Positions 19,759-28,622 of a DNA stretch of 51,394 bases are shown piece by piece (position 1 is the first letter of the stretch; every line of letters begins with the position of its first letter). The position numbers were made by a program, and so were the translations under genes. Under the pieces are notes generated by a model. That model was not told the DNA's origin, made no database searches, and saw only the letters and a program-made list of their open reading frames with translations. This DNA comes from Methylobacterium bullatum (GTDB lineage Bacteria; Pseudomonadota; Alphaproteobacteria; Rhizobiales; Beijerinckiaceae), in NCBI RefSeq assembly GCF_014845095.1, contig NZ_NKUG01000064.1, positions 1-51,394 of the forward strand, given 5' to 3'.

Positions 19759-20712
19759 TCAACCCTGCCGGAGGGCGCGGACGTCCTTCGCCGACATGCC
19801 GAACCGCCGCTTGAAAGCCTTGCTGAAGCCGGGTGCATCGGTGAAGCCGCAGGCATGCATCAGGACGTTGATGGGCGTGCGGTCGTTGGAGGCCGATGTC
19901 AGCCAGCGATGGATGCGGTCCAGCCGGGCATCGCGGATCTCGGCGGCGATCCCTTCGCCGTCGGCGAAGGCACGATAGAGTTTCGAGCGGGAAACGTTGA
20001 GCGCCGCGGCCATCGCTCGAGGCCCATACGACGCGTCATGCGAATGCCGTTCGATGTGCACGCGCGCGAGAGACTGGAGCACCTCGGACGAAGCCCGATC
20101 CCCATCGTCCCGATCTCCGACGAGCGAGCGCACGATGTGAAGCGCGCCCTCGACCGCGAGCCCGGCTTCGGCCTCCGACATCCCCGTGGCAGATCGCGCG
20201 ACGTCGTGCATGTATGTCGTCAGCAACTCGGTGGAGGGACTCGCGCGGATGCGACGGCCGGTCAGGGCGTCGGCGTTCCCGACCCGTGCCTCGAAATTCA
20301 CGCGAGGGACGCTGAAACGGAGCTCCCGATACGGCGACAGACCTCCCACGGCAAAGGGGCGGTCGAGCCTGATGAAGCCGATATCCCCGACGCCGACCAC
20401 ATGACCGCAACTGCCCTGTTCCAGGTAGCCATGCCCCGACAGGAAGAAGCTGACGACGACCTCGTCGCGGCCGGCCCGCCGGATATGGCGCAGATCGCCC
20501 TCGACGCTCACCGGGCTGCTCTCCGTGAGAAGCAACGTCGTGTGCGCTGAAAGGGCGGCCAACCGGTTGGCGGAAAATGCTTCGTGGGGGTTCGGCCGGT
20601 CCACGATGCCGAGATTCTTCAACGCGGTGTTTCGCCAGAATTCGAAGGCTCGAACAGGCTCGACGTGCTTCGTCGTTTCGACAACCGTGAGCACCTTCGC
20701 GGGGGGAAACAC
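19759..20712 (-). CDS. AraC-family transcriptional regulator
   Basis: A 317-residue regulator. The N-terminal two thirds resemble the AraC_binding_2 sensor domain (HIRRAGRDEVVVSFFLSGHGYLEQ, IGFIRLDRPF). The C-terminal ~95 residues carry the two helix-turn-helix units: GPRAMAAALNVSRSKLYRAF and INVLMHACGFTDAPGFSKAFKRRFGMSAKDVR. The ligand and targets are unknown. No obvious target operon adjoins it: purK converges from one side and an AT-rich gene-poor stretch lies upstream, so it may act in trans or be autoregulated. Confidence 0.92.
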   Translation of the reverse strand: MFPPAKVLTVVETTKHVEPVRAFEFWRNTALKNLGIVDRPNPHEAFSANRLAALSAHTTLLLTESSPVSVEGDLRHIRRAGRDEVVVSFFLSGHGYLEQGSCGHVVGVGDIGFIRLDRPFAVGGLSPYRELRFSVPRVNFEARVGNADALTGRRIRASPSTELLTTYMHDVARSATGMSEAEAGLAVEGALHIVRSLVGDRDDGDRASSEVLQSLARVHIERHSHDASYGPRAMAAALNVSRSKLYRAFADGEGIAAEIRDARLDRIHRWLTSASNDRTPINVLMHACGFTDAPGFSKAFKRRFGMSAKDVRALRQG

Positions 20713-21470
20713 GCACTACTCCTGGTCTCGTTCGAGGGGAACTCATGGCCGGCGCCCGCCGCACGCGTGGAGGGGCGCATCACGTCGTGCCGACGTCACG
20801 AGCGTAATCGTCAGCCGACCCAACAACATTCGATGGCGCTGTTGGTTCACTGATGAAGTCTTGTGGTAGACTGCGTAAGTATGGAGCGGCCTGTCGCGCC
20901 GCTGCATCCGCAGCCATGATTTTGGGACGGAGAGACAATTTCTGAACGTTGACCCAATCCGCTCGATGCGGGTATTTCCATTAGCGCAGCCCGCACGTTG
21001 CGCCATCTATGATGATTGAAAGTAATAAGTATTTCTTCCAATGTCTCCTAAAGGATGCGATCATATCAAATGGCATATTTCTTATAATAGAACGGTATTT
21101 TGCATTCTATAACAAGAATTATTCCTGTAGAACGTTATGCAATTGCGGGCTGTGCTAATAACGTGACTATTTTTATCGAGAATGATAACTCTGGTTGTAA
21201 TGTATAACAGTTTTCTATTATTGATCTACTATCGAAGTCACCAAGCGAGTCTTGCGCCGTATAGTTCGTTTCACCTCTCGCGAGATGGTGGGGAATGCTG
21301 CAAGACATCGGTCGTTCAGTCGCCGAGTTGCCTTCCGCGATCGTCATCGTTGAGATGTCGATCCACGTGACATGGACAAATACTGATCGAGCATCGTCGT
21401 CGCGCCATCAGTGAGACTGGCGACGAAACAAAGTTCAACTTGAAATAGCAGCATGAACAGGAGAAGTTCC
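20713..21470. other. AT-rich intergenic region (758 bp)
   Basis: No gene that I can support. The part from about 21000 to 21250 is clearly richer in A and T than the rest of the window, with short hairpins such as CCAACA/TGTTGG near 20822-20847. It may hold the regulator's promoter, a small RNA or foreign DNA, but nothing decisive is visible. Confidence 0.5.
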
Positions 21471-21698
21471 ATGGCTTGGATCAAGCTCACGAAGGGGTCT
21501 GGTCAAGAAATTTACGTCAATACGTCTCTTCTGATTGATGTAACCGCGTCCGGTTCCGGCTCACGGATCAGATATGCCGGACATTCCGGGGCCGCAGGTA
21601 CTGTGAAACCGATATCCAGCAACGTCAATCAACCGCCTGAAGAAGTCATAGATCTGATCCGTCAGATCGAGACATCGAGACAATCAGGTCATTACTAG
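21471..21698 (+). CDS. Small FlbD-like protein
   Basis: A 75-residue protein. IKLTKGSGQEIYVNTSLLIDV near its N-terminus and VKPISSNVNQPPEEVIDLIRQI near its C-terminus follow the pattern of FlbD-family small proteins (I-x-L-T, G, N-x-x-L-I, then V-K-x-x-x-E-E-V-I). No flagellar gene adjoins it, so any flagellar role is doubtful. An AGGAG site lies about 8 nt before the ATG at 21471, supporting expression. Only about half of the third codon positions are G or C, far below the neighbouring genes, which points to transfer or weak selection. Confidence 0.72.
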   Translation: MAWIKLTKGSGQEIYVNTSLLIDVTASGSGSRIRYAGHSGAAGTVKPISSNVNQPPEEVIDLIRQIETSRQSGHY

Positions 21699-21971
21699 AC
21701 CACTCTCGACCTTTGGCCACCTTATTCGTTGGTCGAAGGTGATTCGTATGCCGGCGACGTCAGGGGCACTAGTGCATACATACTAGTATCGATGTTGGAG
21801 ACGCTTGGCGTTATCTTTGGTGAATCTTTAGATTCTTAAGTGAATACAATTTATTTCACGGACATTTAACGGAATATCTCGTATTGTCGCGTTGTGGCCG
21901 CTGAAGGCTGGGTTTCAGGGCTCATATCAGATGAGTTCGCCAATAAACTATGTTATTCGAGGGACCTCGCC

Positions 21972-22259
21972 GTGGAACGGACAATCGTCGCATTCGCCAA
22001 ACCAATAGCTCTTGGACTCATTTGTTTCGTATCGATACTCTACATATCGAAGAATGTTGGAGCAGCCTTCGTCATCAGCCTCGTCCCGTTGCTGTTGGGC
22101 TGGCTCGGGATCATGGAAACGTTTGCCTAAGCGATTGCGGCGATGGTGTTCTTGGCGGCGGTGGCATGGGCCGCGACGCCGGTATCGGTCAAAAGTATTC
22201 TGGCCGAGCATTCGGAGCGTGCGCTCACCGATATCCAGCAGGAAATAAAGACGCGATAG
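21972..22259 (+). pseudogene. Small membrane protein gene interrupted by an in-frame TAA
   Basis: A GTG start at 21972, preceded by GAGGGA, opens a frame with a hydrophobic segment (IALGLICFVSILYI) and a second one (GAAFVISLVPLLLGWLGI), ending at TAA 22128-22130 after METFA. The same frame then continues without shift to TAG at 22257-22259 with a third hydrophobic stretch (AIAAMVFLAAVAWAATPV) and a charged helical tail (HSERALTDIQQEIKTR). This looks like one roughly 95-residue membrane protein broken by a nonsense change. Alternatively the first 52 residues are a complete short protein. The family is not recognised. Confidence 0.55.
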
Positions 22260-22838
22260 GGCGAGCCGGTTGTATCGGGCCGGCGTGCTGATCCGGGGGG
22301 GCAAGGGCAAGGGCCGCAAGGATTCGCTGGCCTTGCCCGGCCCCGTTCCGTGGACTCGTCCTCCATCGCCAATCCGCTCAATGGATGCATTGCGCCGGGC
22401 GGATCCCGCTGGGTTCCCTCACCCCTGGGTGTTCGAGCCAGAGGCGTCGCCTCGTCGGCCGGGCTCGCGAATCTTCGATCCGGACGCCGGGCGTCTGTCC
22501 GAGACGGCCGGTCGAGCCATGGCGGGATAACCTCCAGGGTCATCGTGTAGGGCGTCGAAACTGCGTCTTGTCGGACACAGTCTGTCCTCGCCGTGACCTG
22601 CCGGACGGCCTTCGCGACCCCGCGCGGAAGCGAGCCTTACCTTCGCCACATCGCGCCGCTTCAGCGGGTGAGCCGGCGGGTTTTAAGCGCGTGTTCACCG
22701 CGATGCGAGACTGTGCCGGCACTCGTCGTCTTGTCCGGCATCCGAAGCGCTTCGAGGCGCCATGGTGGATGGGATGATCGATTGCAGCGGACGGGAGCGT
22801 GCCTCGGGGGGCATGGCGATCCCGAGGGGAGAGGGGCA
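22260..22838. other. Intergenic region before the TPR lipoprotein gene (579 bp)
   Basis: No supported gene. A GC-rich imperfect hairpin with GGGCAAGG/CCTTGCCC arms lies at about 22306-22338, without a T-run. The promoter of the TPR gene should be in the last part. Confidence 0.45.
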
Positions 22839-23711
22839 ATGACGTTTGTAGTGCCGCGTGCGAAGGCGGGTCTGGTCGGGGCCGTAGCGATCGCGGCGGC
22901 TTTGGCCGGGTGTGAGACCTATGGCGGTGGCGGGGCTTCGGCGACGCGCCAGTTCGCCGTGGTCGAGAGCGATGCCACGGGTGCCACCAGCGTCAACATC
23001 GCCTCGCTCACCGAGGTGATCCAGCGTAATCCCAACGATGCCGGCGCCTACGTCACCCGCGGCGCGGCCTATGCCCGCTCGGGCCAGTTCAACGACGCCA
23101 TCGGCGATTTCACGAAGGCCGTCCAGATCGATCCGAATTCGGCCTCCGCCTACTACAACCGGGCGCTGGCCTACCGCCAGACCGGCCGCAACGATGGGGC
23201 GCTCGCCGACTTCTCGAAGGCCATCTCGGCCGATTCGAACTACGGTCCCGCCTATATCGGTCGCGCCAACGTGCTGCGTGCCCAGGGCGATCTCGACGGT
23301 GCGATGTCGGATCTCAACCAGGCGATCCGCCTGACGCCGGAATCGGCCGAGGCCTACCATGCGCGCGGCCTCGTGCGTCAGCGCCAGGGCCAGAACACCC
23401 AGGCCATCGGCGATTTCGATGCCGCCATCGACCGCAATCCCTTCGTCGCGGCGCCCTACGCCGCGCGGGGCCAGAGCCTCATCGCCACGAACCAGTTCGA
23501 CAAGGCGATCGAGGATTACAACGCGGCCCTCAACGTCAACAACAAGGACGCCAGCTCCTGGGCCTATCGCGGCCTCGCCTACGAGAAGACGAACCGCAAG
23601 AAGGAGGCGATGGAGAGCTATCAGCGCGCCGCCCAGCTCGAACCGGGCAACCCCGTGGCCAAGCAGGGGCTGGGACGCGTCTCCGGCGGTGTCGGATCGC
23701 TGTTCAACTGA
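22839..23711 (+). CDS. TPR-repeat lipoprotein
   Basis: A 290-residue exported lipoprotein. The N-terminal hydrophobic segment ends in lipobox LAGC with Cys25. About six tetratricopeptide repeats fill residues 55-275, with units such as GAYVTRGAAYARSGQFNDAI and SAYYNRALAYRQTGRNDGAL repeating every 34 residues. A binding scaffold in the periplasm or outer membrane, similar in architecture to NlpI-like proteins, is a reasonable inference. ATG 22839 has the purine-rich GAGGGGAGAGGGG just upstream and opens directly into the signal peptide. The next gene starts 10 bp after its stop. Confidence 0.9.
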   Translation: MTFVVPRAKAGLVGAVAIAAALAGCETYGGGGASATRQFAVVESDATGATSVNIASLTEVIQRNPNDAGAYVTRGAAYARSGQFNDAIGDFTKAVQIDPNSASAYYNRALAYRQTGRNDGALADFSKAISADSNYGPAYIGRANVLRAQGDLDGAMSDLNQAIRLTPESAEAYHARGLVRQRQGQNTQAIGDFDAAIDRNPFVAAPYAARGQSLIATNQFDKAIEDYNAALNVNNKDASSWAYRGLAYEKTNRKKEAMESYQRAAQLEPGNPVAKQGLGRVSGGVGSLFN

Positions 23712-23721
23712 CGCTTGCACC

Positions 23722-24231
23722 ATGCTCCGAGGTGTCCCACACGGCATCGCCGCCTTGGCGATGCTGGCGCTGTCGTCGGGCGGTGGCGCCATCGCCCAGA
23801 CGGATACGGGCCGTCAGGCCTCGTCCGATGTCGCCACGATCGAGCGCTGCGTCGCATCCGCAAAGGACGACGGCGCGCGCCTATCCTGCATCGGGCGCGT
23901 GTCCCAGCCCTGCATCGATGCGCCGGACGGGTCGGGCTCGTCCACCATGGGCATGAACGGGTGCTACGCCCGCGAGATCGCGGCCTGGGATACGCGCCTC
24001 AACCGGACCTACAAGGATGTGGGCGCCTCGATGAGCGAGAGCGCCGACCTCTCCCTGCGCGACACCCAGCGCGCCTGGATCGCGTTCCGCGACAAGGCCT
24101 GTGACTGGCCGTCCCTTGTCTATCCCGGCGGCTCCATCATCGGCCCGCTCAGCGGCGAATTCCTGCAGACCCAGACCGGACGGCGCGCCCTCGACCTCGA
24201 CCGGATCAAGGCGGCGCTCACCGAGCGATAG
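23722..24231 (+). CDS. Exported LprI/DUF1311-family protein
   Basis: A 169-residue protein with a signal peptide (to about AIAQ, residue 26) and an LprI-type domain: CYAREIAAWDTRLNRTYKDV, LRDTQRAWIAFRDKACDWP and a C-terminal RRALDLDRI. Several Cys residues (in RCVASA, LSCIGR, QPCIDA, NGCYAR, KACDW) suggest disulfides. Some family members inhibit lysozyme, but that is not shown here. It starts 10 bp after the TPR lipoprotein gene and is probably in the same operon, followed by a hairpin at 24271. Confidence 0.87.
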   Translation: MLRGVPHGIAALAMLALSSGGGAIAQTDTGRQASSDVATIERCVASAKDDGARLSCIGRVSQPCIDAPDGSGSSTMGMNGCYAREIAAWDTRLNRTYKDVGASMSESADLSLRDTQRAWIAFRDKACDWPSLVYPGGSIIGPLSGEFLQTQTGRRALDLDRIKAALTER

Positions 24232-24270
24232 GCGCCGGGTGCTGGCTCGAGGGTGACGGATGGGGCCGAT

Positions 24271-24297
24271 GTGACGGGTCTGTAGCCGACCCGTCAC
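24271..24297 (+). terminator. Stem-loop, 10-bp perfect arms, after the LprI-like gene
   Basis: GTGACGGGTC (24271-24280), 7-nt loop, GACCCGTCAC (24288-24297), 40 bp past the stop. There is no clear T-run, so it is a probable rather than certain terminator. Confidence 0.55.
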
Positions 24298-24492
24298 AAG
24301 CGTTCGCAGCAGGCCCGAACATCTGGTTCTGATCATGGGTGGTTCGTCCGTGCGTCGGCCTTCTCGAAAGCCGATGCACCTGCGTGCCGGATGCCATAAG
24401 CTGAGAGCGTGGCTGACCGTCGGCTCCGGACGCCTGTCGGTCGCTACCCAGCCGTCCGAGCGGGCGTAGCCGGCTACCACAGAGGCGCAGCC

Positions 24493-25536
24493 ATGGCCCG
24501 GGACGTCGACGAGGGAGACGACTGGCGCTCGGTGGGCACGCGTTCGCAGGATGCCGCCGCCCTCGAGACGGCACGGCAGCGGGCGCAGGAGCCCGACCGG
24601 GGCCGCGATGCGAGCCGTCCCTCCGACATTCCGAAAGCGGGATGGAAGGACATCTTCCGGCGCGTCCTCTGGGCATTGCCGCAGGATCGCGTGCTGACCA
24701 CCGCCGGCGGCGTCGCCTTCTTCGCCCTGCTCGCCGTGTTTCCCGGCCTCGTTGCCGTGGTCTCGATCTACGGAGTGTTCTCCGATCCCAACGTGATCAG
24801 CCAGCATGTCGGCCTCCTGACCTACATCCTCCCCGCCGCCGCACTGGATCTGCTCTCCGAACAGCTCGTGCGGATCGCCGAACGCAGCACGGGGTCGCTC
24901 GGTCTCACCTCGACGATCAGCCTGCTCATCGCCCTGTGGAGCGCGAATTCCGGAGCCAGCGCCCTCTTCGATGCCCTCAACGTCATTTACCGGGAGCGAG
25001 AGGACCGGACCCTGGTCCGGTTCTACGCCACCACCTTCCTGTTCACCCTCGGCGGCGCCGCGTTTCTCCTCCTGACGATCAGCACGGTCGTCGTCCTTCC
25101 CGCCATCATGGAAAGCTTTGGGTTCGGGGGATTGGCCGACACGATCCTGTCCGTGGCGCGGTGGCCGGTCATCCTCGTCGTGGTGAGCTTCAGCCTGTCG
25201 CTGATCTATCGCTACGGCCCGAGCCGGCGCCGGGCGAAATGGCGCTGGGTGACCTGGGGCAGTACGCTGGCGGCGTTTCTCTGGGTCTGCACCTCCGGGG
25301 TGTTCTCCTGGTACGTCGCCAGCTTCGACAGCTACAACCGCATCTACGGATCGCTCGGCGCCGGCATCGGCTTGATGTCGTGGATGTGGCTGTCGATTGT
25401 GGTGGTCCTGCTCGGCGCCGAGATCAATTCCGAGATGGAACGCCAGACCGCCCGCGACAGCACGGAGGGACGTCCGAAACCCCTCGGCGGCCGGGACGCC
25501 TTCGCCGCCGACAACGTCGGACCGGGCCGGGAATAG
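24493..25536 (+). CDS. YihY/BrkB-family integral membrane protein
   Basis: A 347-residue membrane protein of the YihY/BrkB (formerly RNase BN) family. A hydrophilic N-terminal ~60 residues precede about six membrane helices; family motifs include LTTAGGVAFFALLAVFPGLVA, SANSGASALFDALNVIYRE, RYGPSRRRAKWRWVTWGS and NRIYGSLGAGIGLMSWMW, with GAEINSEME at the end. The function is unresolved; these proteins are not RNase BN. ATG 24493 is chosen; a GTG at 24409 in the same frame would add 28 non-conserved residues. Confidence 0.9.
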   Translation: MARDVDEGDDWRSVGTRSQDAAALETARQRAQEPDRGRDASRPSDIPKAGWKDIFRRVLWALPQDRVLTTAGGVAFFALLAVFPGLVAVVSIYGVFSDPNVISQHVGLLTYILPAAALDLLSEQLVRIAERSTGSLGLTSTISLLIALWSANSGASALFDALNVIYREREDRTLVRFYATTFLFTLGGAAFLLLTISTVVVLPAIMESFGFGGLADTILSVARWPVILVVVSFSLSLIYRYGPSRRRAKWRWVTWGSTLAAFLWVCTSGVFSWYVASFDSYNRIYGSLGAGIGLMSWMWLSIVVVLLGAEINSEMERQTARDSTEGRPKPLGGRDAFAADNVGPGRE

Positions 25537-25607
25537 ATCACGTGCGACCCAACTCGGCTGTTCGGATCGTGACTCCGATGTCGGATCTCTACCGCTCGAT
25601 CGCCCGC

Positions 25608-26063
25608 TCAGCCCGGAACCAGGATCCGCCGGTACTGGATGAAACCCGGCCGGTCGGCGAGCTTGTCGTAGAGCGCGCGTGCCGGCGCGTTGTCCTCCAT
25701 CGTCAGCCAGTAGACGCGGTCGGCCCCGGCGTGACGGGCTTCCGCCGTCACCGCCTCGATCAGGGCGCGGGCGACGCCCCTGCCCCGCGACGACGGCGCC
25801 GTAAACAGGTCCTGCAGGTAGCAGTAGGGTCCGCGCGTCCAGGCCGAGGCGTGGAAGATGTAATGGACGAGCCCCACCAAGACGCCATCCTCCTCGGCCA
25901 CCAGGGCGTGGAGCGGCACCAGCGGGTCGTGCAGGCGAGACCATGTCAGGTCGCGCATCTCCGGTCCGATCGCGGCCCGGTAGAAGTCGAGATAGCCCGA
26001 CCACAAGCCCTCCCAGGCCTCGCGCTCGTCGGGCCGTACCGGGCGGATCGTCGGATCCGACAC
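25608..26063 (-). CDS. GNAT-family N-acetyltransferase
   Basis: A 151-residue acetyl-CoA-dependent acyltransferase fold. The acetyl-CoA-binding loop is visible as SSRGRGVARALIEAV, followed by the helix AEARHAGADRVYWLTMEDNAPARALYDKL. The C-terminal GFIQYRRIL is typical of small GNATs that modify amino groups of small molecules or proteins; the substrate is unknown. It begins 5 bp downstream of glpX on the same strand and is probably the last gene of hom-glpX-GNAT. Confidence 0.88.
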   Translation of the reverse strand: MSDPTIRPVRPDEREAWEGLWSGYLDFYRAAIGPEMRDLTWSRLHDPLVPLHALVAEEDGVLVGLVHYIFHASAWTRGPYCYLQDLFTAPSSRGRGVARALIEAVTAEARHAGADRVYWLTMEDNAPARALYDKLADRPGFIQYRRILVPG

Positions 26064-26068
26064 GGCGC

Positions 26069-27064
26069 TCAGGCCTCGAAACGCTCGGGCCGGCGATGTT
26101 CACCGACGATGCGGCGGACCGTACCGGTGGCGGACCGGTAGATGACCGTCTCGGTCACGATCATGCCGGACTTGAACCGCACGCCCTGCAGGAGCGCACC
26201 GTCGGTGACGCCGGTGGCGGCCACGATCACGTCGCCCCGCGCCATGTCGGCGAGCTCGTACTTCCGGTTCGGATCGCTGATGCCCATGCGGGCCGCGCGC
26301 TCGCGCTTGTCGTGGCTGTCGAGGATCAGCCGGCCCTGCATGTGGCCGCCGATGCAGCGCAGGACGCCGGCCGCGATGACCCCTTCGGGCGCCGCGCCGA
26401 TGCCGAGATAGATGTCGGCACCGGTCTCGTCGGGGCTCGTCGTGTGGATGATGCCGGCGATGTCGCCGTCCGAGATCAGGCGGATTCCTGCGCCGGTCTC
26501 GCGCACGGCCGCCACGAGGGCCATGTGGCGCGGCCGGTCGAGGATGATCGCGGTGATCTCGGATGGGGCGCAGCCCTTGTGCCGGGCGAGCGCAGCGATG
26601 TTGTCGGCCGGGCTGGCGTCGAGATCGACGAGGCCCTGGGGGTAGCCTGGGCCGATGGCGATCTTCTGCATGTAGACGTCGGGCGCCGCCAGCAGCGACC
26701 CGTGCTCGGCGAGCGCCATCACGGCGATGGCGCCGGGCATGTCCTTGGCACAGAGGGTCGTCCCCTCCAGGGGGTCGACGGCGATGTCGACCTTCGGGCC
26801 GGCGCCGGTGCCGAGCTGCTCGCCGATATAGAGCATCGGCGCTTCGTCGCGCTCGCCCTCGCCGATGACGACGGTGCCGTTGATGGGCAGGAGGTTGAGC
26901 TCGCGCCGCATGGCGTCGACGGCGGCCTGGTCGGCCTCCTTCTCCCGCCCCTGCCCGCGCAGGCGGGCGGCGGCGATGGCGGCGCGCTCGGTCACCCGCG
27001 CCAGTTCGAGGCTCATGGTGCGGGATACCGGACGTCCCACCCCCCCAACGATATCGTCCGCCAT
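26069..27064 (-). CDS. glpX: Class II fructose-1,6-bisphosphatase (GlpX)
   Basis: Hydrolyses fructose 1,6-bisphosphate, and in related enzymes sedoheptulose 1,7-bisphosphate, in gluconeogenesis and sugar-phosphate cycles. The 331-residue protein has the metal-binding signatures GTVVIGEGERDEAPMLYIGE and AVDPLEGTT, then GADIYLGIGAAPEGV. ATG 27064 is preferred to GTG 27082 because GAGGGACGGG stands as ribosome-binding site before it. It follows hom by 48 bp on the same strand; hom-glpX is a common pair in Rhizobiales. Confidence 0.95.
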   Translation of the reverse strand: MADDIVGGVGRPVSRTMSLELARVTERAAIAAARLRGQGREKEADQAAVDAMRRELNLLPINGTVVIGEGERDEAPMLYIGEQLGTGAGPKVDIAVDPLEGTTLCAKDMPGAIAVMALAEHGSLLAAPDVYMQKIAIGPGYPQGLVDLDASPADNIAALARHKGCAPSEITAIILDRPRHMALVAAVRETGAGIRLISDGDIAGIIHTTSPDETGADIYLGIGAAPEGVIAAGVLRCIGGHMQGRLILDSHDKRERAARMGISDPNRKYELADMARGDVIVAATGVTDGALLQGVRFKSGMIVTETVIYRSATGTVRRIVGEHRRPERFEA

Positions 27065-27112
27065 CTTGGTCCCGTCCCTCACCTGGTGTCTGGGCCGCGA
27101 TGGGCGGCCTTC

Positions 27113-28435
27113 TTATTCGCGTTCGATCCGGATCAATTGCGGCGCCTCGGCGAGGAGGCCATCGGCCGCGATGGCGTCGAGCGCCGCGCGGATGGTCCCT
27201 TCGGTGGCGGCGTAGGTGATCAGCACCAGGGGCACCGGCTGGCCGGAGCGGCCATGCGGGTCCTTGCTGGCGGCGCTCTCCGAGCGGCGCTGCAGGATGC
27301 TCTCGATGGAGATGTCGCGCTCGGCCATCCGCGTGGCGACGCCGGCCGCGACGCCGGGCCGGTCATGGACCGTGAGGCGAATGTAGTAGCCGCCCTCGTG
27401 CCGCTGCATCGCCACCCGCTCCGACGGGGCGAGGCTCGCGGTGGGGCGTCCGAAGGTCGGGCGCGCGACGCCGGCCGCGATGTCGGCGATGTCGGCCACC
27501 ACCGCCGAGGCGGTCGCCTCGCCGCCGGCTCCTGGGCCGATCAGGGTGAGTTCACCCACCGCATCCGCATCGATGGTGACCGCGTTGGTGACGCCCATCA
27601 CCTGGGCGATGGCGGAGGATTTCGGCACCATCGTCGGGTGGACGCGCTGCTCGATTCCGCCCTCGGCCACCTGCGCGACGCCGAGCAGCTTGATCCGGTA
27701 GCCGAGTTCCTCGGCCATGGTGAGATCGAGGGGTTGGATCGCCGAGATGCCTTCCACCGAGACACCCTCGGCATCGATCTCCACACCGAAGGCGAGGCTG
27801 ACCAGGATGGCGAGCTTGTGGGCGGTGTCGAACCCCTCGACGTCGAAGGTCGGGTCGGCCTCGGCATAGCCCAAGGCCTGCGCGTCCTTGAGGCAGGCCT
27901 TGAAGGTCAGGCCCTCCCGCTCCATCCGGGTGAGGATGTAGTTGCAGGTGCCGTTCATGATTCCGTAGACGCGCGACACGGCATTGCCGGTGAGCCCCTC
28001 GCGCAGGGCCTTGATGACGGGGATGCCGCCGGCCACGGACGCCTCGTAGGCCAGGGTCACGCCCTTGGCCTCGGCGGCCTTCGCCAGGGCCGCGCCGTGA
28101 TGGGCGAGGAGGGCCTTGTTGGCGGTGACCACGTGCTTGCCGGCAGCGATGGCGGCTTCCACCGTGGCCTTGGCCGGCCCTTCCGAGCCGCCGATGAGCT
28201 CCACCACGCAATCGACCTCGCCCGAGGAGGCCAGGGCGACGGGATCGTCGAACCAGGTCACGCCGGTGAGATCGAGGCCGCGGTCGCGAGTCTTGTCGCG
28301 AGAGGAGACGGCGGTGACGCGCACCTCGCGGCCCGTGGCGGCGGCGATGGCTCCTGCGCGGCGAGCGACCATCCGAACGACGGAAGCACCGACGGTGCCG
28401 AGACCGGCGACGCCGAGGCGGAGGCTCTGTGACAT
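27113..28435 (-). CDS. hom: Homoserine dehydrogenase
   Basis: NAD(P)H-dependent reduction of aspartate semialdehyde to homoserine, the branch point to threonine and methionine. The 440-residue protein has the Rossmann start LGVAGLGTVGASV, VTANKALLAHHGAALA, YEASVAGGIPVIKALREGL, the catalytic domain with GYAEADPTFDVEG, and a C-terminal ACT domain (YYIRLTVHDRPGVAAGVATRM) for amino-acid feedback. ATG 28435 is chosen as it opens directly at the nucleotide-binding fold. No aspartokinase is fused. It likely begins an operon with glpX. Confidence 0.96.
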   Translation of the reverse strand: MSQSLRLGVAGLGTVGASVVRMVARRAGAIAAATGREVRVTAVSSRDKTRDRGLDLTGVTWFDDPVALASSGEVDCVVELIGGSEGPAKATVEAAIAAGKHVVTANKALLAHHGAALAKAAEAKGVTLAYEASVAGGIPVIKALREGLTGNAVSRVYGIMNGTCNYILTRMEREGLTFKACLKDAQALGYAEADPTFDVEGFDTAHKLAILVSLAFGVEIDAEGVSVEGISAIQPLDLTMAEELGYRIKLLGVAQVAEGGIEQRVHPTMVPKSSAIAQVMGVTNAVTIDADAVGELTLIGPGAGGEATASAVVADIADIAAGVARPTFGRPTASLAPSERVAMQRHEGGYYIRLTVHDRPGVAAGVATRMAERDISIESILQRRSESAASKDPHGRSGQPVPLVLITYAATEGTIRAALDAIAADGLLAEAPQLIRIERE

Positions 28436-28622
28436 GGACGCGATCCGTATCTGACTTCGCTCGGCCGAGAGCGGGTTACCCGTCGTCCAAGCCTGTGCGC
28501 GACGCCGCTCCTTCGAACGGCCGGCTCTTCTGCAACGAATCCCTGTGTGGTGCAAGAAAACCCGTGGTTCCTCGCGACGCGGCGTCGAGGGGGAAAATCG
28601 GAGACCGACGGAGCCGTCCTCC

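Noticed and set aside
21135..21347. Possible small protein on the minus strand in the AT-rich region
   Set aside because: No ribosome-binding site, no family resemblance and unusual composition; could be chance.
23881..26103. A 740-codon minus-strand open frame across the LprI-like, BrkB and GNAT genes
   Set aside because: It overlaps three well-supported genes, has low-complexity composition and no recognisable motif.
28436..28622. Amino-acid leader or riboswitch upstream of hom
   Set aside because: No riboswitch consensus or run of regulatory Thr/Ile/Met codons that I can identify.
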